A stretch of DNA of 64,000 nucleotides, taken from assembly GCA_949361645.1 (NCBI GenBank), contig OX442426.1:3282673-3346672 (forward strand), given 5' to 3'. The DNA is from Spongilla lacustris. Its lineage: Eukaryota; Porifera; Demospongiae; Spongillida; Spongillidae. The translations under genes and the position numbers were made by a program. Shown here in pieces: positions 12,541 through 25,499 of this stretch; the first letter of the stretch is position 1; every line of letters starts with the position of its first letter. The notes under the pieces are model-generated. The model was not told the DNA's origin. It saw only the letters and a program-made list of their open reading frames with translations, and searched no databases.

Positions 12541-13240
12541 AACATCAGCTCATAATAATTATATTTGATATAGCAGAACAGAGGAAGCACCACAGTAATG
12601 ATGCAAAATGTGGAGAGTTAGGAATCTGTATAATGATTATTATTACATGCATTTCATTGCATATGTACATATATTTTAACACAAAATAAAATTGTTGATG
12701 TAGGATTTGTAGACTGCTATTGAGTAATAATACAGACCTACAATCTGTATATATTATCTCTGCTACAATCTACTTGGCTGAAATTCTTGGGTAATTATTA
12801 TTTTTTTAAATATCCATCCTATACTTTTTACTGCATGTATTTATTTTAATTAAAAAATACTACAGTATATCATGTTTCACTCCATTTTTTTTCGCCCCAG
12901 CACATTTTTACTTTAATTATAAATACTAATGACGTCATTAAAGGTACACGCGCGAGAACGTGTACGATTTTTCCTTGGGCTCACCTTGGGATCAGTAGGC
13001 AGAGGCAAAAGCAAGCCAACTACTACATGTAGATCGAGGCTTGGTCGAGCTTCCTTCCTAGTCTGACTCTGAGTCTCGCAACTGCCAAGCCAAACCGAAC
13101 GTACTTAAGTCGTCGTACGCGCGAGTGGACTGGGGACAAGTGACGTTCTGGGAGGTATCTATTCCTCGTCCCCAGTCCGACATATATCGTACGACTATTA
13201 ATTACGTCTGGCTTGCGAGACTCTACTTCATGTCAAATAG
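12541..13240. other. Non-coding stretch between repeat copies
   Basis: AT-rich in its first half, then a CpG-containing stretch (12950-13200) with imperfect self-complementarity around the words CGTAC and CCCAGTC. No exon was recognised. Confidence 0.4.
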
Positions 13241-14312
13241 CAGGGCCCGCGGAGCCGGGGGGGCAAGGGGGGCTGCTGCCCCCCCACTTTTTTGGCCGAT
13301 AATGTTAATTTGTTGAATGTATTATCATGGATGCATGCATACATGCGTACGCGCATGCAGGCGCGGCGGCTCCATCGATCTGCAGCAGCAGACCATCGTT
13401 CTTTTGTTATTGCTTGTGCAGTGCTTTCGACGCTTGTTGATTGTTTGCTTGACGAAGGAAACTCAAAAATATATTTGCTTGTGTTTTTTAGATAGCCAAC
13501 CGATATACATAATTGGACTGACTGATTCGAATTTTACTGAATTGCCCGGCCGGTCCGCTACGTATGCACAATGGGCTAACCTCCGTGTAAGCAGCAGTTT
13601 AGCATAGCCAGTGCCACGCAGACTCTGCATATGAACGATATGCAGACACATATTCATATACAGAGAGCTGCACTGATATAAACACTTTATAACGATTACA
13701 TATATCTGCGCCTGCATGCGTAACACTACATGTACACTACATACATTCTGTCACGCAGTGTATATATGCGATCTCAACCATGCTTAATCCGAATGATATA
13801 GGTAGAAACTTCTACGATGAGACTAATGATAAAGTGTTTTGCCATACGTGTATGTGAGTAAATTAAGAACTGCCCGAAATAAAGATCCATGCATGCAGTA
13901 TTTGTTATTTGCGAAGTGGAGAATTTCAATCATTCCACAAAATTTTAAAGCCTTTACAAATGTGATAAGGGCCTAATTTCGGAGATTGCATCCAGTTATA
14001 GTGAAAGACCTTTTTCGACCGCTCGTCGCCTGAAAACGTGGCTTCGTGCAAGCATGCATGAATCAAATTAGATTCAATAACTTAGCTACTACAGCCTAGC
14101 TTTCATGATTCAAAGCGACAGAACAGCTGCTAATATTGACCTGTGGATGACGTTGCCTCTGAGATATTAATGTGCATTTGGCTTACATGTATATTTGTAC
14201 GCGCGTTTCTATGAGCAGGGAGGTGCGAAGGAATATTAGATTACAACTTGATTCCTAACATATGAGAACTGAAATCTGCCCCCCCACTTTATAATACCCT
14301 CCGCGGGCCCTG
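13241..14312. mobile_element. hAT-like non-autonomous TIR element with 5-base TSD
   Basis: The ends are CAGGGCCCGCGGAG and its complement CTCCGCGGGCCCTG. The element is flanked by AATAG on both sides (13236-13240 and 14313-14317), a clean 5-base target duplication. Next to each TIR is a CCCCCCACTTT word. CAG...CTG ends are typical of hAT elements; short 5-base duplications occur in some hAT groups (inference). No transposase ORF was found. Confidence 0.65.
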
Positions 14313-14475
14313 AATAGTCAATGCATATACCCATTTTTATAGATCTACGTTTGTAAATTACGTCACATAAAAAGGCGCATACATGTACCAGAGATAGTAT
14401 ATAGATGATCTCTGATTATACCTAGGCCTAGATAGTGTTTCACGATGTGAATTCCGATCTCATCGATGCACTTGA

Positions 14476-14557
14476 TGGTCGAGTGGGATGTGATACACAC
14501 TCACACAGTATTGAGTTACTGTGATTCGAGTCCCAGTACCCTTACTTTTTTTTTTTT
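14476..14557 (+). other. tRNA-like Pol III promoter, probable SINE head
   Basis: An A-box-like TGGTCGAGTGGG (14476-14487) is followed 35 bases later by a good B box, GATTCGAGTCC (14523-14533), then by a run of 12 T (14546-14557) that would terminate Pol III. The flanks do not form a 7-bp acceptor stem, so this is not a working tRNA. A second, weaker A-box-like word lies at 14628. Confidence 0.4.
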
Positions 14558-15599
14558 TACTGCACTTATGTAGAGGTCTTGCTGTAAAGTATAAGGTCCA
14601 AACTTTCAATTTCTAGCTAATGCATTCTGGCTTAGTGGTTTACGACGAGAGCTTGCTCGAGGTACCGTGTACATGGCCCGGGGTCCATCGGATGTCCTCC
14701 CCTAAGTCGTACTCCACTATTCAAGAGTGTAGGTGGCAGAACGCCGGTTCTTGTTCGTCATCCGAAGTTGAAAAGCTATAAAAAGGTGATGACACCGCTT
14801 CTAGCTGGTTTCTTGCTGACTTGGAATGTGTCACTCAGCAAGGAATTCTCTTCGGAGAAACAGTTAGTTGAGGTGCGTGGATCATCATCTTCCCTCCTGT
14901 AGAAGGGTGCCACCTTTTTGCCGAGAACTAATATTGTTCAACGTTGCATCAATCTTTTTTTTTTTTAACCACGTACTAAGCGATATCAGAGATATGGGAT
15001 CTCTGGCGATAAGAATACCGGTACATACTTGGACATATATATATATTTTTAATTTAGAGGATGGGTGGATGGGGGGGGGGGGGGGGGAGGGGAGGGGGGG
15101 GAGGGGGAGGGGGGAGGGGGGGGGGGCCTTGAGTCTATTTTTAAAAGTTACTGCACAGAAAACACTACCAAACTGCCTACTTTGATATTTTCAACCCATT
15201 TGCTCAGCCAAGTAAAAAAAATGACATAATCAACTCAGCAGTTACCCTAGTACTGTAATTGCTGAATAGATCTGAGTCCAACATGCATTTACCACATATA
15301 GAATTGCTACTGAATGGATTGAACGACATGATATACATGCTATGGTCCAGGGCTACCGACAGAATTACCAAACATTTTTATTTCAATATTTATTGTGTCC
15401 TTTTGTTGCTATTTTTCTGTGTGTATGTCTTATCATTCAATATTCTTCATCTGGATGGTGTAATTATGTGGATGTACATTTGGATCGTGCTATTGATTAT
15501 TTTTTTATGAGCAATTATCTTTTAGCTTCATCAAATATGTACATTGTAGTCAGAAAATTTTATCTTTGAAACTGGATGGCTTTCAATTCCAGCAACTTA
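14558..15599. other. Non-coding stretch with a G-rich tract and start of the segmental duplication
   Basis: A nearly pure purine G tract lies at about 15068-15128. From 15318 (GGATTGAACGACATGATATA) the sequence matches 24759 onward, taken here as the left edge of the duplicated unit. No gene was seen. Confidence 0.55.
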
Positions 15600-16150
15600 T
15601 AGAAAAGTCCTCACCTGCTGATAAAGCACATCTAGATTTATTCAGTTTCAGCCAAGCATGCTGCATCGTGGCTTTCTGTAGCACCCTCCATTGAACAAGA
15701 GGAGTTCCATATGGCAGTGAAGTGGGCCGGGCTTAGCTAAATATCTCGTAAGGTTCTCATGAGGTGTGCACTATGCCCTGGTAGTTCTCTGGACCCCCCG
15801 GGCCACCCACCATGCAAACGACTTGCAAAAGAGGGACAGATGCTATATTTCGTCACAACAATTGTCGGGATATCTTGTCAGACTCATTCCACAATGTGCA
15901 TTTGTCCAGGTTGGAGCAGGTGCAGGGCTCAGCATAGATCACTCCCAGCCAAGACCAGCAGATATTCTTGTTCAGGGCTGGGATCGGGAAAGCCAGCTGC
16001 TTTTGACATCTCTGTTGTCTCACCACTAAAGTGAAATGTTTTGCCTGCAATAGCAGGTGCAGCATGATGCAAAGAGTGTGGAATTGGGGTGGGTGTTCAT
16101 CTCTCTTCATATGCTGTTATGGGGGAGCTAAGTTTGGTCAGACCACGTGC
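15600..16150 (+). mobile_element. REL-nuclease-like retroelement fragment, copy c
   Basis: A heavily frameshifted relative of the family at 43620-44303 (VGAGAGLSIDHSQPRPADIL then QGWDRESQ). It is the duplication partner of the copy at 26000-26560, with near-identical sequence. It lies about 360 bases past the 3' end of the dead beta-helix gene. Confidence 0.5.
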
Positions 16151-19100
16151 AACGATTTCTAGTAACTACAATTTGTGTCTTAAGTCAGTCAACTTAAGTC
16201 ACAATACCACCGTCAATCTAATTCAATTACTTTTCCACTTCAATCAGCAATTTTTAAACAAAACAACTTGGCAGCTGTGTGAATCAGGTCTGGGTACGAG
16301 ACTAGCAAGCCCAACAAAGTGTTATAATATTTAACAAATATCGTGCACAAAACCTTAATAAAACATCAAATGTTGTTACATATTTGCACAGCCATAAACA
16401 TTCACAGCAGTACTATGCCATTGAACTACAGTACAAATTTTAATGCACAATCATTGTTATTGGCTATAGCTAGAGGTCTCCAAACACCCCAGAATTGCTT
16501 AGATAGTCAGTAATTAATCTTCACACAACAATGGCTCCCTCAAGTCAAAAATGACAGAAGCCGCAGTTTTGGTGCTGACAGTTTTGGTGCTGCTGACATC
16601 ATGCAGCTCTATAGGAACCTGTAATTTGCAATTTCTTTCAAACTTCTGTCTAAACATCTTGCAAGCCTTGAGGATGATCACAATGAGATGGTACAAGACA
16701 GTAGCCATTAACACCACGACATAGAAACCCACCAAAACACCAACAGGTACTGTAGTCCACTTATTTTCATCTGAACTCTGGTCTAGAATGTAAGACATTG
16801 ACAGAGCTAGTGCAGTGTAGTTGAGCAGGTAAAACAGATCAAGACAATTGTACCATTGATTGTAGAAATTGATAGATCTGTTTTTATCTGTTGTTTGAAG
16901 TGGCTGTCCAAATGGATCCATTCTTGCCTGTACTAGCATGAACAAGATCACTATGGTAGCCTGGATAGACAGAAGCAGAGATGGCTTGTCAGAACTTAAC
17001 ACTGGATTTAAAATCTACATCACAACTAGAAGCCAAAGCCTTGCTCCCAACCACCATCGCCACTCCCCCTTATAGGGGGCATAGTGGGCATCAATCATTG
17101 GTTTGATCTGATTGGTCTTCTTGTGTAGACAGTTGAACAGTCTGTTGTGTTCACTGTACCGCTCAATGATTGGAATTAAAGTGAGGGCAAAGGTGTAGGG
17201 GAGGAGGAACAAGGTACATGTCACCATGGCAGTCACAAACAAAACAATATGCTTTCCATGAAGGTATTCCACATTTCCATCATAGAACCAGACATACATA
17301 TCACCAGTGGGCAGGTGGACTGTGGATAATGTGAAAATATCAATGACAGTTCTCAACAGTTTGGAATATGACAAGTAGATGAGAGTAGATAGGACACCAA
17401 CTGCTCTTTCTCCTATTATGATGGGAAGTCTATAAACACAGGACCTAGAGGAGGAGGTTGGAGATCGCTGAAGACAGTAGTGGCAGAGCACAATGATTGT
17501 CATGGTGAGGATGAGGAGGTAGGCTGGGAACACAAACTGAAGGCCAGCCTTGTCAGCATCATCCATACCATCATAGAAACACAAAGAGAGCCCTAGGTCA
17601 AGGTTCACAAATGACACAATCACCTGCAATGGTCTCAAATTAGATTGGCTGAAAAAAATTGAAGTATTGACTTGAATAATGTTGGCATAGAAGATGAGCC
17701 CATAGACTGTGCCTTGTGTTACAGTGAGGTTGAGGAGGAACAGTGCTGCCACCAGTAAGACACCCAGCACTGCAAACATCATAAGTGTGATCAGCCACAT
17801 ACTAGAGCACACCCGGCACTCGGAAGAACCAAAGACCACACTCTGGTTACCATGGCATTGACCACAAATAATACCAGTACGCCCTCCATTGCACAAGAAC
17901 CCAGGCCTAGCGAGTGGCAGTTTGCTAATGCTATTATTGCAGTAGTCCAAAGGACAGGTTGAAGCCAGTGCTAGATCAGTATTATTGTATACCCCAATCC
18001 AGTTATTTTTATTTATAGCCACAGTACCATCTGATGGATCACAGACCACACCATGTGATATTAAGAACGGTGAACAGCCACACTCCATCCCACCAGTAGA
18101 AGAGCTGTTCATCAGTGTGAACCCTGGCTCACATGGTAACAGCTGGACCTCAACAAGTGTTGGAAGATTAGTGGGATAACTAGACAGAAGGAGTTTAGCT
18201 GAAGCCATTTCTGCTCCATAGATTTGGTACTCTATTGTACCACATACTGTTCCTATCCACTGAGCTTTCTGTGTAGGTCCAAGGGTTATGTTTTGAGATG
18301 TAATGCCCTTGGTATCAATTAGTGGGTGATGGGCTACCTCCATCATCTACTGAAGTAACATTAAGGCCCACAGTCCTACCAGGATATGTGGTAACCTTTC
18401 CTTCAAACTGACTCATGATATTGCACAGTTTAGGATCACACAGCTGCACATATGCTGGAAAGGAGAGTACTTGGGTGTCATTAGCATCTTCTGGTAATGG
18501 AGTAGTGCTGAAATAGCCAGTGAGGTTTTGAGATTTGCTAGCGGCAGTGATGAAGTTACCAGTGCTTAAAACCCCAATGCAGTAAGTGCATTTATAAATG
18601 GATGTGGCATATACAGCATGACCACCTTGTTGGGCTTGGTTAGCAGTGAAGGTGATGGAGAACATGCTGGTATTAAATGCACAATCACCAGAGGCTTTTT
18701 TCAAATGTATTGAACACTTCTTTGAATTTGAAGCCTGCAGTGTGAGCTCACCTGTGTCCCCATTATTGTATATAGCACCACCAAATCCAGTTGCCACATT
18801 TCTAGAGAATTCTACATCACACTTCTCATAGAAGTACAGTGGGACATTGTTAGACAGACTTATGGCCCCTCCATTCACTCCTGTGTTTTTTGTGAACGAT
18901 ATGTTACCATGCAGCTGAAGAAAACCATTTGTTCCTTGAATGGCTCCCAGGGGATAGTTAGATGAGAACTGACTTCCTCTGATGGTGTTTCCTATGATAT
19001 CCACCATCATTCCAGAAGAGTAAATGGCCCCTCCCATTGTCTCATTGTAGTCATTACAAGAACAGTGGTTATCTTCTACAATCACATCTTGGAGAGTGAG

Positions 19101-20264
19101 GATGCCCAATGGCTCAGTATCTGAGGTAAGACTAGAAATAAAGACAATCATCGGAATATAACTATTAATGGCATAGACTGCTGCTCCTCCATCTGCTGCG
19201 TTGTTGGTAAAGTTTGACCCATTGATCAGTATTGAGCTGATTGAAATGATGAAAATAGCTCCTCCAATAGTAGCACTGTTGTTCTGAAATGTGGAGTATG
19301 TGATGCTAAGATAACCTGTTGGCCCAGTCAGTGTCATATTATTGTTCTGAATGTTGCTCAACATTCCAAACCACCAATAGTAGCACTGTTGTTCTGAAAT
19401 AGGCATTCTGAGATCGTAATGTTCCCTGTTGCTTCAGGCTCTACTATTTCAAAATTTTCTTGTGTCCAAATATCACCCTGCACTAAAATCCAACTCACAG
19501 CACCAGCATAACGAGCTACATTGTTCTCAAATGTGCATCTTGTCAGGCTAATAACATCACCTATTATTCCATACAGCACCACACCACCACCGCCATCATT
19601 AACAGCACTGTTATATTGAAATTTATTATTTGTGATGCTAACACCACCAGTTAAAAATAGAAATACAGCACCACCACCTCCACCAACAGCACCACTAACA
19701 TCGGTTGTAGCACTGTTGCTCTGAAATGTGCAGTCTAAGATGCTAACCTTACCTGCAAATTCAAACATACCAACACCACCACCACCACCAACTTTAACAG
19801 TAGCTCTGTTATTCTGAAATGTGCAGTTTTTTATGTTAGCCTCACCTGTTAGGCTATTATATAACAGTACAGCACCCCCAGCAACAAGAGCTGCATCACC
19901 ACTAGGAGCAACAGTAGCACTATTGTTCAGAAATGTGCAATTTGTGATGCTAAATATTCTCAAGCCTACACCACTAACAGCACCACCACCACCAAATGCA
20001 GTCTTAGTAACTCTGTTGTTCTGAAATGTGCAGTTTGAGATGCTAACCTCACCTGTTGAGTTTTCAAAGAATACAGCAGCACCACCACCACCACCATATG
20101 TAGTGTTGTTCTGAAATGTGCAGTTTGTGATGCTGACCGAGATGTTACTTGATTGTGACCATATCGCTTAATTTGAACTATCCTTAAAAGTGCATTTTGT
20201 GATGAGGACATTTTCGATTGATGCAAAGTTTATTCCACAGTTAATGAATGTTATTCCTTCCATG

Positions 20265-20288
20265 CAGGGGCGGATACAGGAATTTTTA

Positions 20289-20321
<33 letters not shown>

Positions 20322-21322
20322 GGTTAATAAAAGTTATAGGATAGTGGGCGTGGATCCCCAGAAGGGGGTGGGTGCGGGAGGGGGATATGCCCCCTCCCGC
20401 GCGAAGCGCGGAAGCTTTTGATACTATCCAAGTATTAAAGCATTAAAACTATGCTAGTTTTAGTGCTTTATTTATATGTACAATTAAAAATTGCACTGCA
20501 AGAAAAGTATTTGCACCGCGCGGTTAGATGAGCAAATAGTTTCGTGCCTAAAATTGTTGCGAAAAATGCTGCCATGTGCGTTGGACCTATCGCACATATA
20601 GCCACAATGCTTTATTTGAGTCATAAATAGCAAAATANNNNNNNNNNNNNNNNNNNNNNNNNNNNNNNNNNNNNNNNNNNNNNNNNNNNNNNNNNNNNNN
20701 NNNNNNNNNNNNNNNNNNNNNNNNNNNNNNNNNNNNNNNNNNNNNNNNNNNNNNNNNNNNNNNNNNNNNNNNNNNNNNNNNNNNNNNNNNNNNNNNNNNN
20801 NNNNNNNNNNNNNNNNNNNNNNNNNNNNNNNNNNNNNCTTTTTCATTTTTGCTGTGTTCCTCTCCCACAATATGGCGATAAATATGCACACTACAGCATC
20901 AGACACAATATATTCCGTTCTATGGGTACTACAGACAGAGATAATTTATAATCTTTGCTACAGGTAACAACTGTTCGATGTTAACGCAGGACCTACATGT
21001 GGCAGGCATCAATCAACCAACCACAAACCACATATGCGCTACAAACGCTGTAGATCGCTCCGCTATCAGTGTACGCTTGAAAAACACTCAGATTATTGAA
21101 GAACGAGTAACGTGCCACGTCATGTGAATATTGAATGCGGGGGGGGGGGGGGGGCACGTGCCCCCGGTGCGCCCCCCCCCCCCCCCCCCCCCCCCCCCAT
21201 GTATCAACGCTGTAGCTAACCGCGGCACTGTTTCTTGCGGTTATAATCACACGCGGTACGCAAAATACACTCATGAATATTTAATGGTCGTCCGGAAGGG
21301 GGGGGGGGGGCACGTGCCCCTG

Positions 21323-21354
<32 letters not shown>

Positions 21355-21369
21355 CTGGATCCGCCACTG
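20265..21369. mobile_element. hAT-like element inserted in the dead beta-helix gene
   Basis: The ends are CAGGGGCGGATACAGG and a complement ending CCTGGATCCGCCACTG. The flanking duplication is CCATG (20260-20264 and 21370-21374), and removing the insert restores the sequence of the intact gene copy. The interior contains an assembly gap, long G and C runs around CACGTG words, and a partial internal tandem duplication near 21130-21360. No transposase is visible. Confidence 0.8.
20638..20837. other. Assembly gap (200 N)
   Basis: Exactly 200 N, probably a placeholder of nominal size. It sits in repeat-rich DNA next to long G runs, so the true length is unknown. ORFs read through it are meaningless. 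Confidence 0.99.
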
Positions 21370-21678
21370 CCATGGTCAACTGTTGTGCTGACATGAATTC
21401 AAACACTGCACCTTCTCCTTCGCAACGAACTATGGTGTTTGAAGACCCCGTTATCGCAATGTAGCTTCCATTGGAAATGTTGCAGAGCAGTCCTGAAGAT
21501 ATGCGCACAACAGTCGTATCATTGCATGGACATGACGTCATGAGCGGTCCGCTGCAGTAGTCCTGTAGAGCATAGCCAGCTGCAGGTGGAATTGTAGCAA
21601 CGCTTCCAAGAACAAATAAAGCAAATAACATTTGAACCATCGTTTTTACTGGAGTAAAGTGGAGGACTGTTACCGGTA

Positions 21679-22534
21679 GGCCTATATATATTATAATTGG
21701 GACAGTTTCCACGAAAATGGCCCTTCGTTTATAAGTATAAAATCATATAAAATTGCTTTGCATTTGAATCGTAATAACTTCCGAATGATTAAGGCTATCA
21801 ACTTCCTATTTTCAACACTTCATACCACACCGTTTCTCTACGGTAGAATACATTTTGGGGTCTTGCACTTGCTCCGTGCCAAAATTGCAACGTCAGATAC
21901 CCCACCGGGTTCAAACTCAACATAACTTTCTGTAAGAGTTATGAAATCGCTTCAAATTTGGTTTGTAGGTGTAGAGGTCCTATACCTATCGATTTGTTCT
22001 GTTCGTTAATTTTTATGCCATCCGTTACTGAGATACAGTTGAACAAACTACGTGCACGTTTTCCCGCTTGATTCGCGCCAATGTTATAATCCCCGCCTCC
22101 CCATACATTGAGCGGAACGTAATTTGCCCAAATCATTGGCGCGAATCGAGCGCGAAAATGGGTACGTAGTTTGTTCAACTGTATCTCCGTAATGGATGGC
22201 ATAAAAATCAACGAACAGAACAAATCGATAGGTATAGGACCTCTCCACCTACAAACCGAATTTGAAGCGATTTCATAACTCCTACAGAAAGTTATGTTGG
22301 GTTTGAACCCGGTGGGGTATCGGACGTTGCAATTCTGGCACGGAGCAAGTGCAAGACCCCAAAATGTATTTTACCGTAGAGAAATGGTGTGGTATGAAGT
22401 GTTGACAATAGAAAGTTGATAGCCTTAACCGTTCGGAAGTTATTACGATTCAAATACATAGCAATTTTATATTATTTTATACTTATAAACGAAGGGCCAT
22501 TTTCGTGGAAACTGTCCCAATTATAATATATAGG
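21679..22534. repeat. Large foldback palindrome upstream of the dead gene
   Basis: Two arms of roughly 400 bases are near-perfect inverted copies around a centre near 22106. The left arm runs CCTATATATATTATAATTGG then GACAGTTTCCACG; the right arm ends with the complement. The matching region upstream of the intact gene (31156-31230) lacks it, so it was inserted after the segmental duplication, 40 bases from the start codon. No ORF spans it meaningfully. Confidence 0.85.
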
Positions 22535-22742
22535 CTATATCGGGGTATATAAATAGATTGCTCACGTAGGCGTGGGGGCTGAGGTGACCACCCCACACAC
22601 TGTCCAAAAGTGTTATTGTTTGATCCAGACATTTATCCCTCTGTTTGTCGGGGCGAAAGAAGGCTTAGGAGGTTAGTTTATTATGCACTACATGTAATTT
22701 AGTTCATGATTTGTCGGAAAATTTATATACATGTCGACTTAC

Positions 22743-22981
22743 GGTTCGTCAGTCATCAGATGTTCCGTAGTCTCCGGTCGAAGTAACAAGCAAATATAGG
22801 ACATGCATTGGCTGCCAACCACTGGATAATTACTTAGAAGTTCGACAGCTCCGTCTCCAAGTGCTGCAGCAGTGCAAGCACTTTCCAACTCTTCTTCACT
22901 TCCCTGCAGCAGGTACGTTGACTTGTTATATTTGCACATGCACATATATGTCCTAGTACATTGAGTTTGTAGAGGACTCAT
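22743..22981 (-). CDS. Possible first coding exon, ankyrin-like fragment
   Basis: An open exon from ATG (22981) to a strong donor (CC|GTAAGT at 22742). It reads MSPLQTQCTRTYMC, then GSEEELESACTAAALGDG and AVELLSNYPVVGSQ. The middle has the alanine/leucine spacing of the start of an ankyrin repeat, but only about one repeat is present. No following exon could be joined, because the next sequence is the palindrome and then the beta-helix gene. A shortened, broken copy exists at 31492-31620 in the second duplication unit. It may be an orphan exon of a gene lost in the rearrangements. Low confidence. Confidence 0.25.
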
Positions 22982-23999
22982 TTTCGGACTTCAATTAAAG
23001 GATGTGCATGGATGGAAGAAAGTTGGCTGCACGGTTGAACTTTATTTCCGGCCAGTCTCTTGCTGAAATGAAAGAAAGAAAAAAAGGCCATTAAATAATT
23101 GCTGAAGCTACATTATCTCTATTCAGAGGTAATAATATTGCAGTTCACTCTGTCCTATTATAACATCTAGTGATGTGGCAAAACCTACTTGAGGTCAAGT
23201 ATGAAGAAGGAAAGACTTTAAAATTGAACTGATTCACTGGCCATATTTATAAAAAAAACTTTGTATCAGCAAACGATGCAAGGAATTGAGAAGTGATTTT
23301 TTTGTTGATTGGTTTAAATTTCATGTATATAGGTTGTTTGTACATGTACTTGTTTGCATGGAATCATTTATTAAAATGTTGGATGTGTGAGCAGTTAAAT
23401 CAGTTAAATGACCTGCCCACTTTAAAGTACATTGTACAATGTACATGTATGGAATGTGTTTGCATCCGTGTCACTACCCCACAAACAGCCAATTGCTGAT
23501 TACTACTTTCGTACATTAGAGTTGCTCCCACATCAAAAATGTGCTCACCTAGTGTGGGACCTTGGTAACAGTTTATGCAGTGTTGCAAGAATTTGAAGAG
23601 TAATACTTCCTTCTAATTAGCATACTCCTCCGCCTCCTTACATCATTGCGACCATCTCAAGGATAGAGTTGAGTTATCATTGTACATCCATTTGCGTGCA
23701 TGTGCGAGCTATCACAGCCATTGGAAAACTCATACTGTGCTGTGCATACATACATGTACAAATATGCCCTTGAAAATAAATAAATCAAAACATGTATATG
23801 ACGAGTACTGTAATTTTGAACAAGTAAGAGAACATTAAAAATTGGCCAGTATAAAAAGCATTCTCATGACTGTATGCATTACATAACATATATGTAATAA
23901 AATTTTTAATGAGCCTCCACAAATATAGAAGGATGCAGGGAAATAGTAAGTGTGAAAGTGCACGAGAAAATGTCCTTCAAATCTGCCATCATGCATGCA
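22982..23999. other. Duplicated non-coding flank
   Basis: This matches about 35325-36000 of the second unit. It holds short shared ORFs in several frames but no consistent coding signal, and many TACATGTA-type words. No gene was seen. Confidence 0.5.
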
Positions 24000-24420
24000 T
24001 CAGCACTGGCAGTGGACTTGGATGTGAGCTCCAGCACACGTATCCTGCTGACATCCTAGCTTCTAATTGGCTCTGTGGTTAGCCTGCTGCCTTTGACCTT
24101 ACTGTGACTTCTCCACTTAACCCATCCCTTCTCTCTAAAGTAGTTTGCAGCAGTTACCGCTGAGCTAAGAAAGCGAGTGTTATGAGCTAGGGGTGGACAT
24201 GCATTCCCCTTGTGGCAGAGTCATGTAGAGCTTGGGTTCTGTTCAATTTTTTTTCTTGGCTTGCATCACTCCTTGCCACAAGGACCAACACCCCCAGTTC
24301 CAAGGTGGTCTCCAGCCTGTAAGGCCACCTCAATATGATTCTTGTGCAGGCCAATGCCCGGGCTGATCCTCTTATGGGGTGGATGCTCGCTGCAGGAGGG
24401 GGGATAGTTTCTCAACATAC
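24000..24420 (+). mobile_element. REL-nuclease-like retroelement fragment, copy d
   Basis: A degenerate fragment. The PADIL...W...PAAFDLTVTSPLNPS core is readable with frame breaks, and the family's end (VQANARA) follows. It is the partner of copy f at 36010-36320. Confidence 0.45.
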
Positions 24421-25398
24421 CTTGTAGCTAGTGTGTTTTGTTCCGAAAATACAGTTTAGTCTATGGTGCTGGGCTACTGACAGAATTACCAAACACTTTT
24501 ATATTGTGTCATTTTGTTGCTGTTTTTCTGTGTGTGTATGCCTTATTATTATTGTACATGTATTTTTAAGAAATAAACCATTATCAGCCTATATACTCTG
24601 CTAGCATCAAGAAACACTTGTCTTTTAATTTATAATAATCCTATATGGAACGCTGTTGCACTCAATTGTTTTGTTGTAATTTTGAAATACCACACAAAAA
24701 GAATGCACTACCTGTAGTTGTTAATAACTGTGTTTTCTCAGCAAATACATTGTTTGCTACATGGATTGAACGACATGATATACATGCTATGGTCCAGGGC
24801 TACTGACAGAATTACCAAACACTTTAATTTCATTATTTATTGTGTCATTTTGTTGCTGTTTTTCTGTGTGTATATCATATTATTAATAAATAAACCATTA
24901 TCAGCCAATATACATGTATTCTACATGTATGCTAACCTCATTAAACACTTGTCCTTTTATTTATAATAATTTTTATTATCCTATATGGAACGCTGTTGAA
25001 CTCAAATTTTGAATGCACTACGTGTAGTTGTTAATAACTGTGTTTTCTCAGCAAATACTAAATTTGTTGCCATATGTTCTTTTAAAAACTCAGCGTTTGT
25101 TTACCGGTTGATATAAATTAATTGCAGCTTGTAAGCAGGTTTGTGTGCTAGTGACTCTTATTGTCACTGTGGTACTCATATGACAGTGTACTAAGGTACA
25201 CAAATTAGGGAAGCAGAAGAGACATTGTATGTGTAAAAGCACTCACTGATATATACTTGTTATGGACCTTGTACACAAGAGTGGATCCAGTGTCTAGGGG
25301 AGGGGTGGTTGTGACCCTCCCCCCTCCCTCCCTTGGTCCTAAAAAATTTTTCATCCTGCCTAATTTTTCAATTTTATGTTAAGCGGATAGCACCTATA

Positions 25399-25435
<37 letters not shown>

Positions 25436-25499
25436 CCCTCCTGTTACTACGTACACTACACATACCTACGCCCACACTACACTGCGACCACCTCCCCAT
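24421..25499. other. Unit boundary with a repeated module, then C-rich tract
   Basis: A module containing the word GACAGAATTACCAAACA is present near 24480 and 24805, and again near 15360 and 36390. The second duplication unit begins at 24759. A run of about 34 C lies at 25400-25433. No gene was seen. Confidence 0.5.

Larger units (their letters stand above)
16514..21640 (-). pseudogene. Dead copy of the beta-helix multi-TM gene
   Basis: This aligns along its whole length to the intact gene at 26887-31155. The start ATG (21640), signal peptide and C-terminus are all recognisable. Disruptions read directly against the intact copy are: a 1.1 kb TIR element at 20265-21369; an in-frame TAA at 20168-20170 where the intact copy has Arg; a 19-base deletion near 19370-19375; a 14-base deletion near 18318-18330; and an in-frame TAG at 17015-17017 where the intact copy has Tyr. 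Several lesions that agree with being real, not one error, make it a pseudogene. It also has fewer N-terminal STGEV repeats (one against three) and a slightly longer segment after the signal peptide. Most of the remaining codons are conserved, so inactivation is probably recent. Confidence 0.88.

Noticed and set aside
14476..14557. Functional tRNA gene
   Set aside because: A and B boxes are present, but the flanking seven bases do not pair as an acceptor stem.
16514..19963. Several separate genes from the four large minus-strand ORFs
   Set aside because: They align consecutively to one intact gene at 26887-31155. The breaks are a stop codon and small deletions, so they are pieces of one pseudogene.
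20484..20906. ORFs with long X runs
   Set aside because: They read through the 200-N gap and have no meaning.
21130..21360. Biological G-quadruplex switch in the paired G and C runs
   Set aside because: The runs sit inside a transposon next to an assembly gap, and homopolymer lengths are unreliable there.
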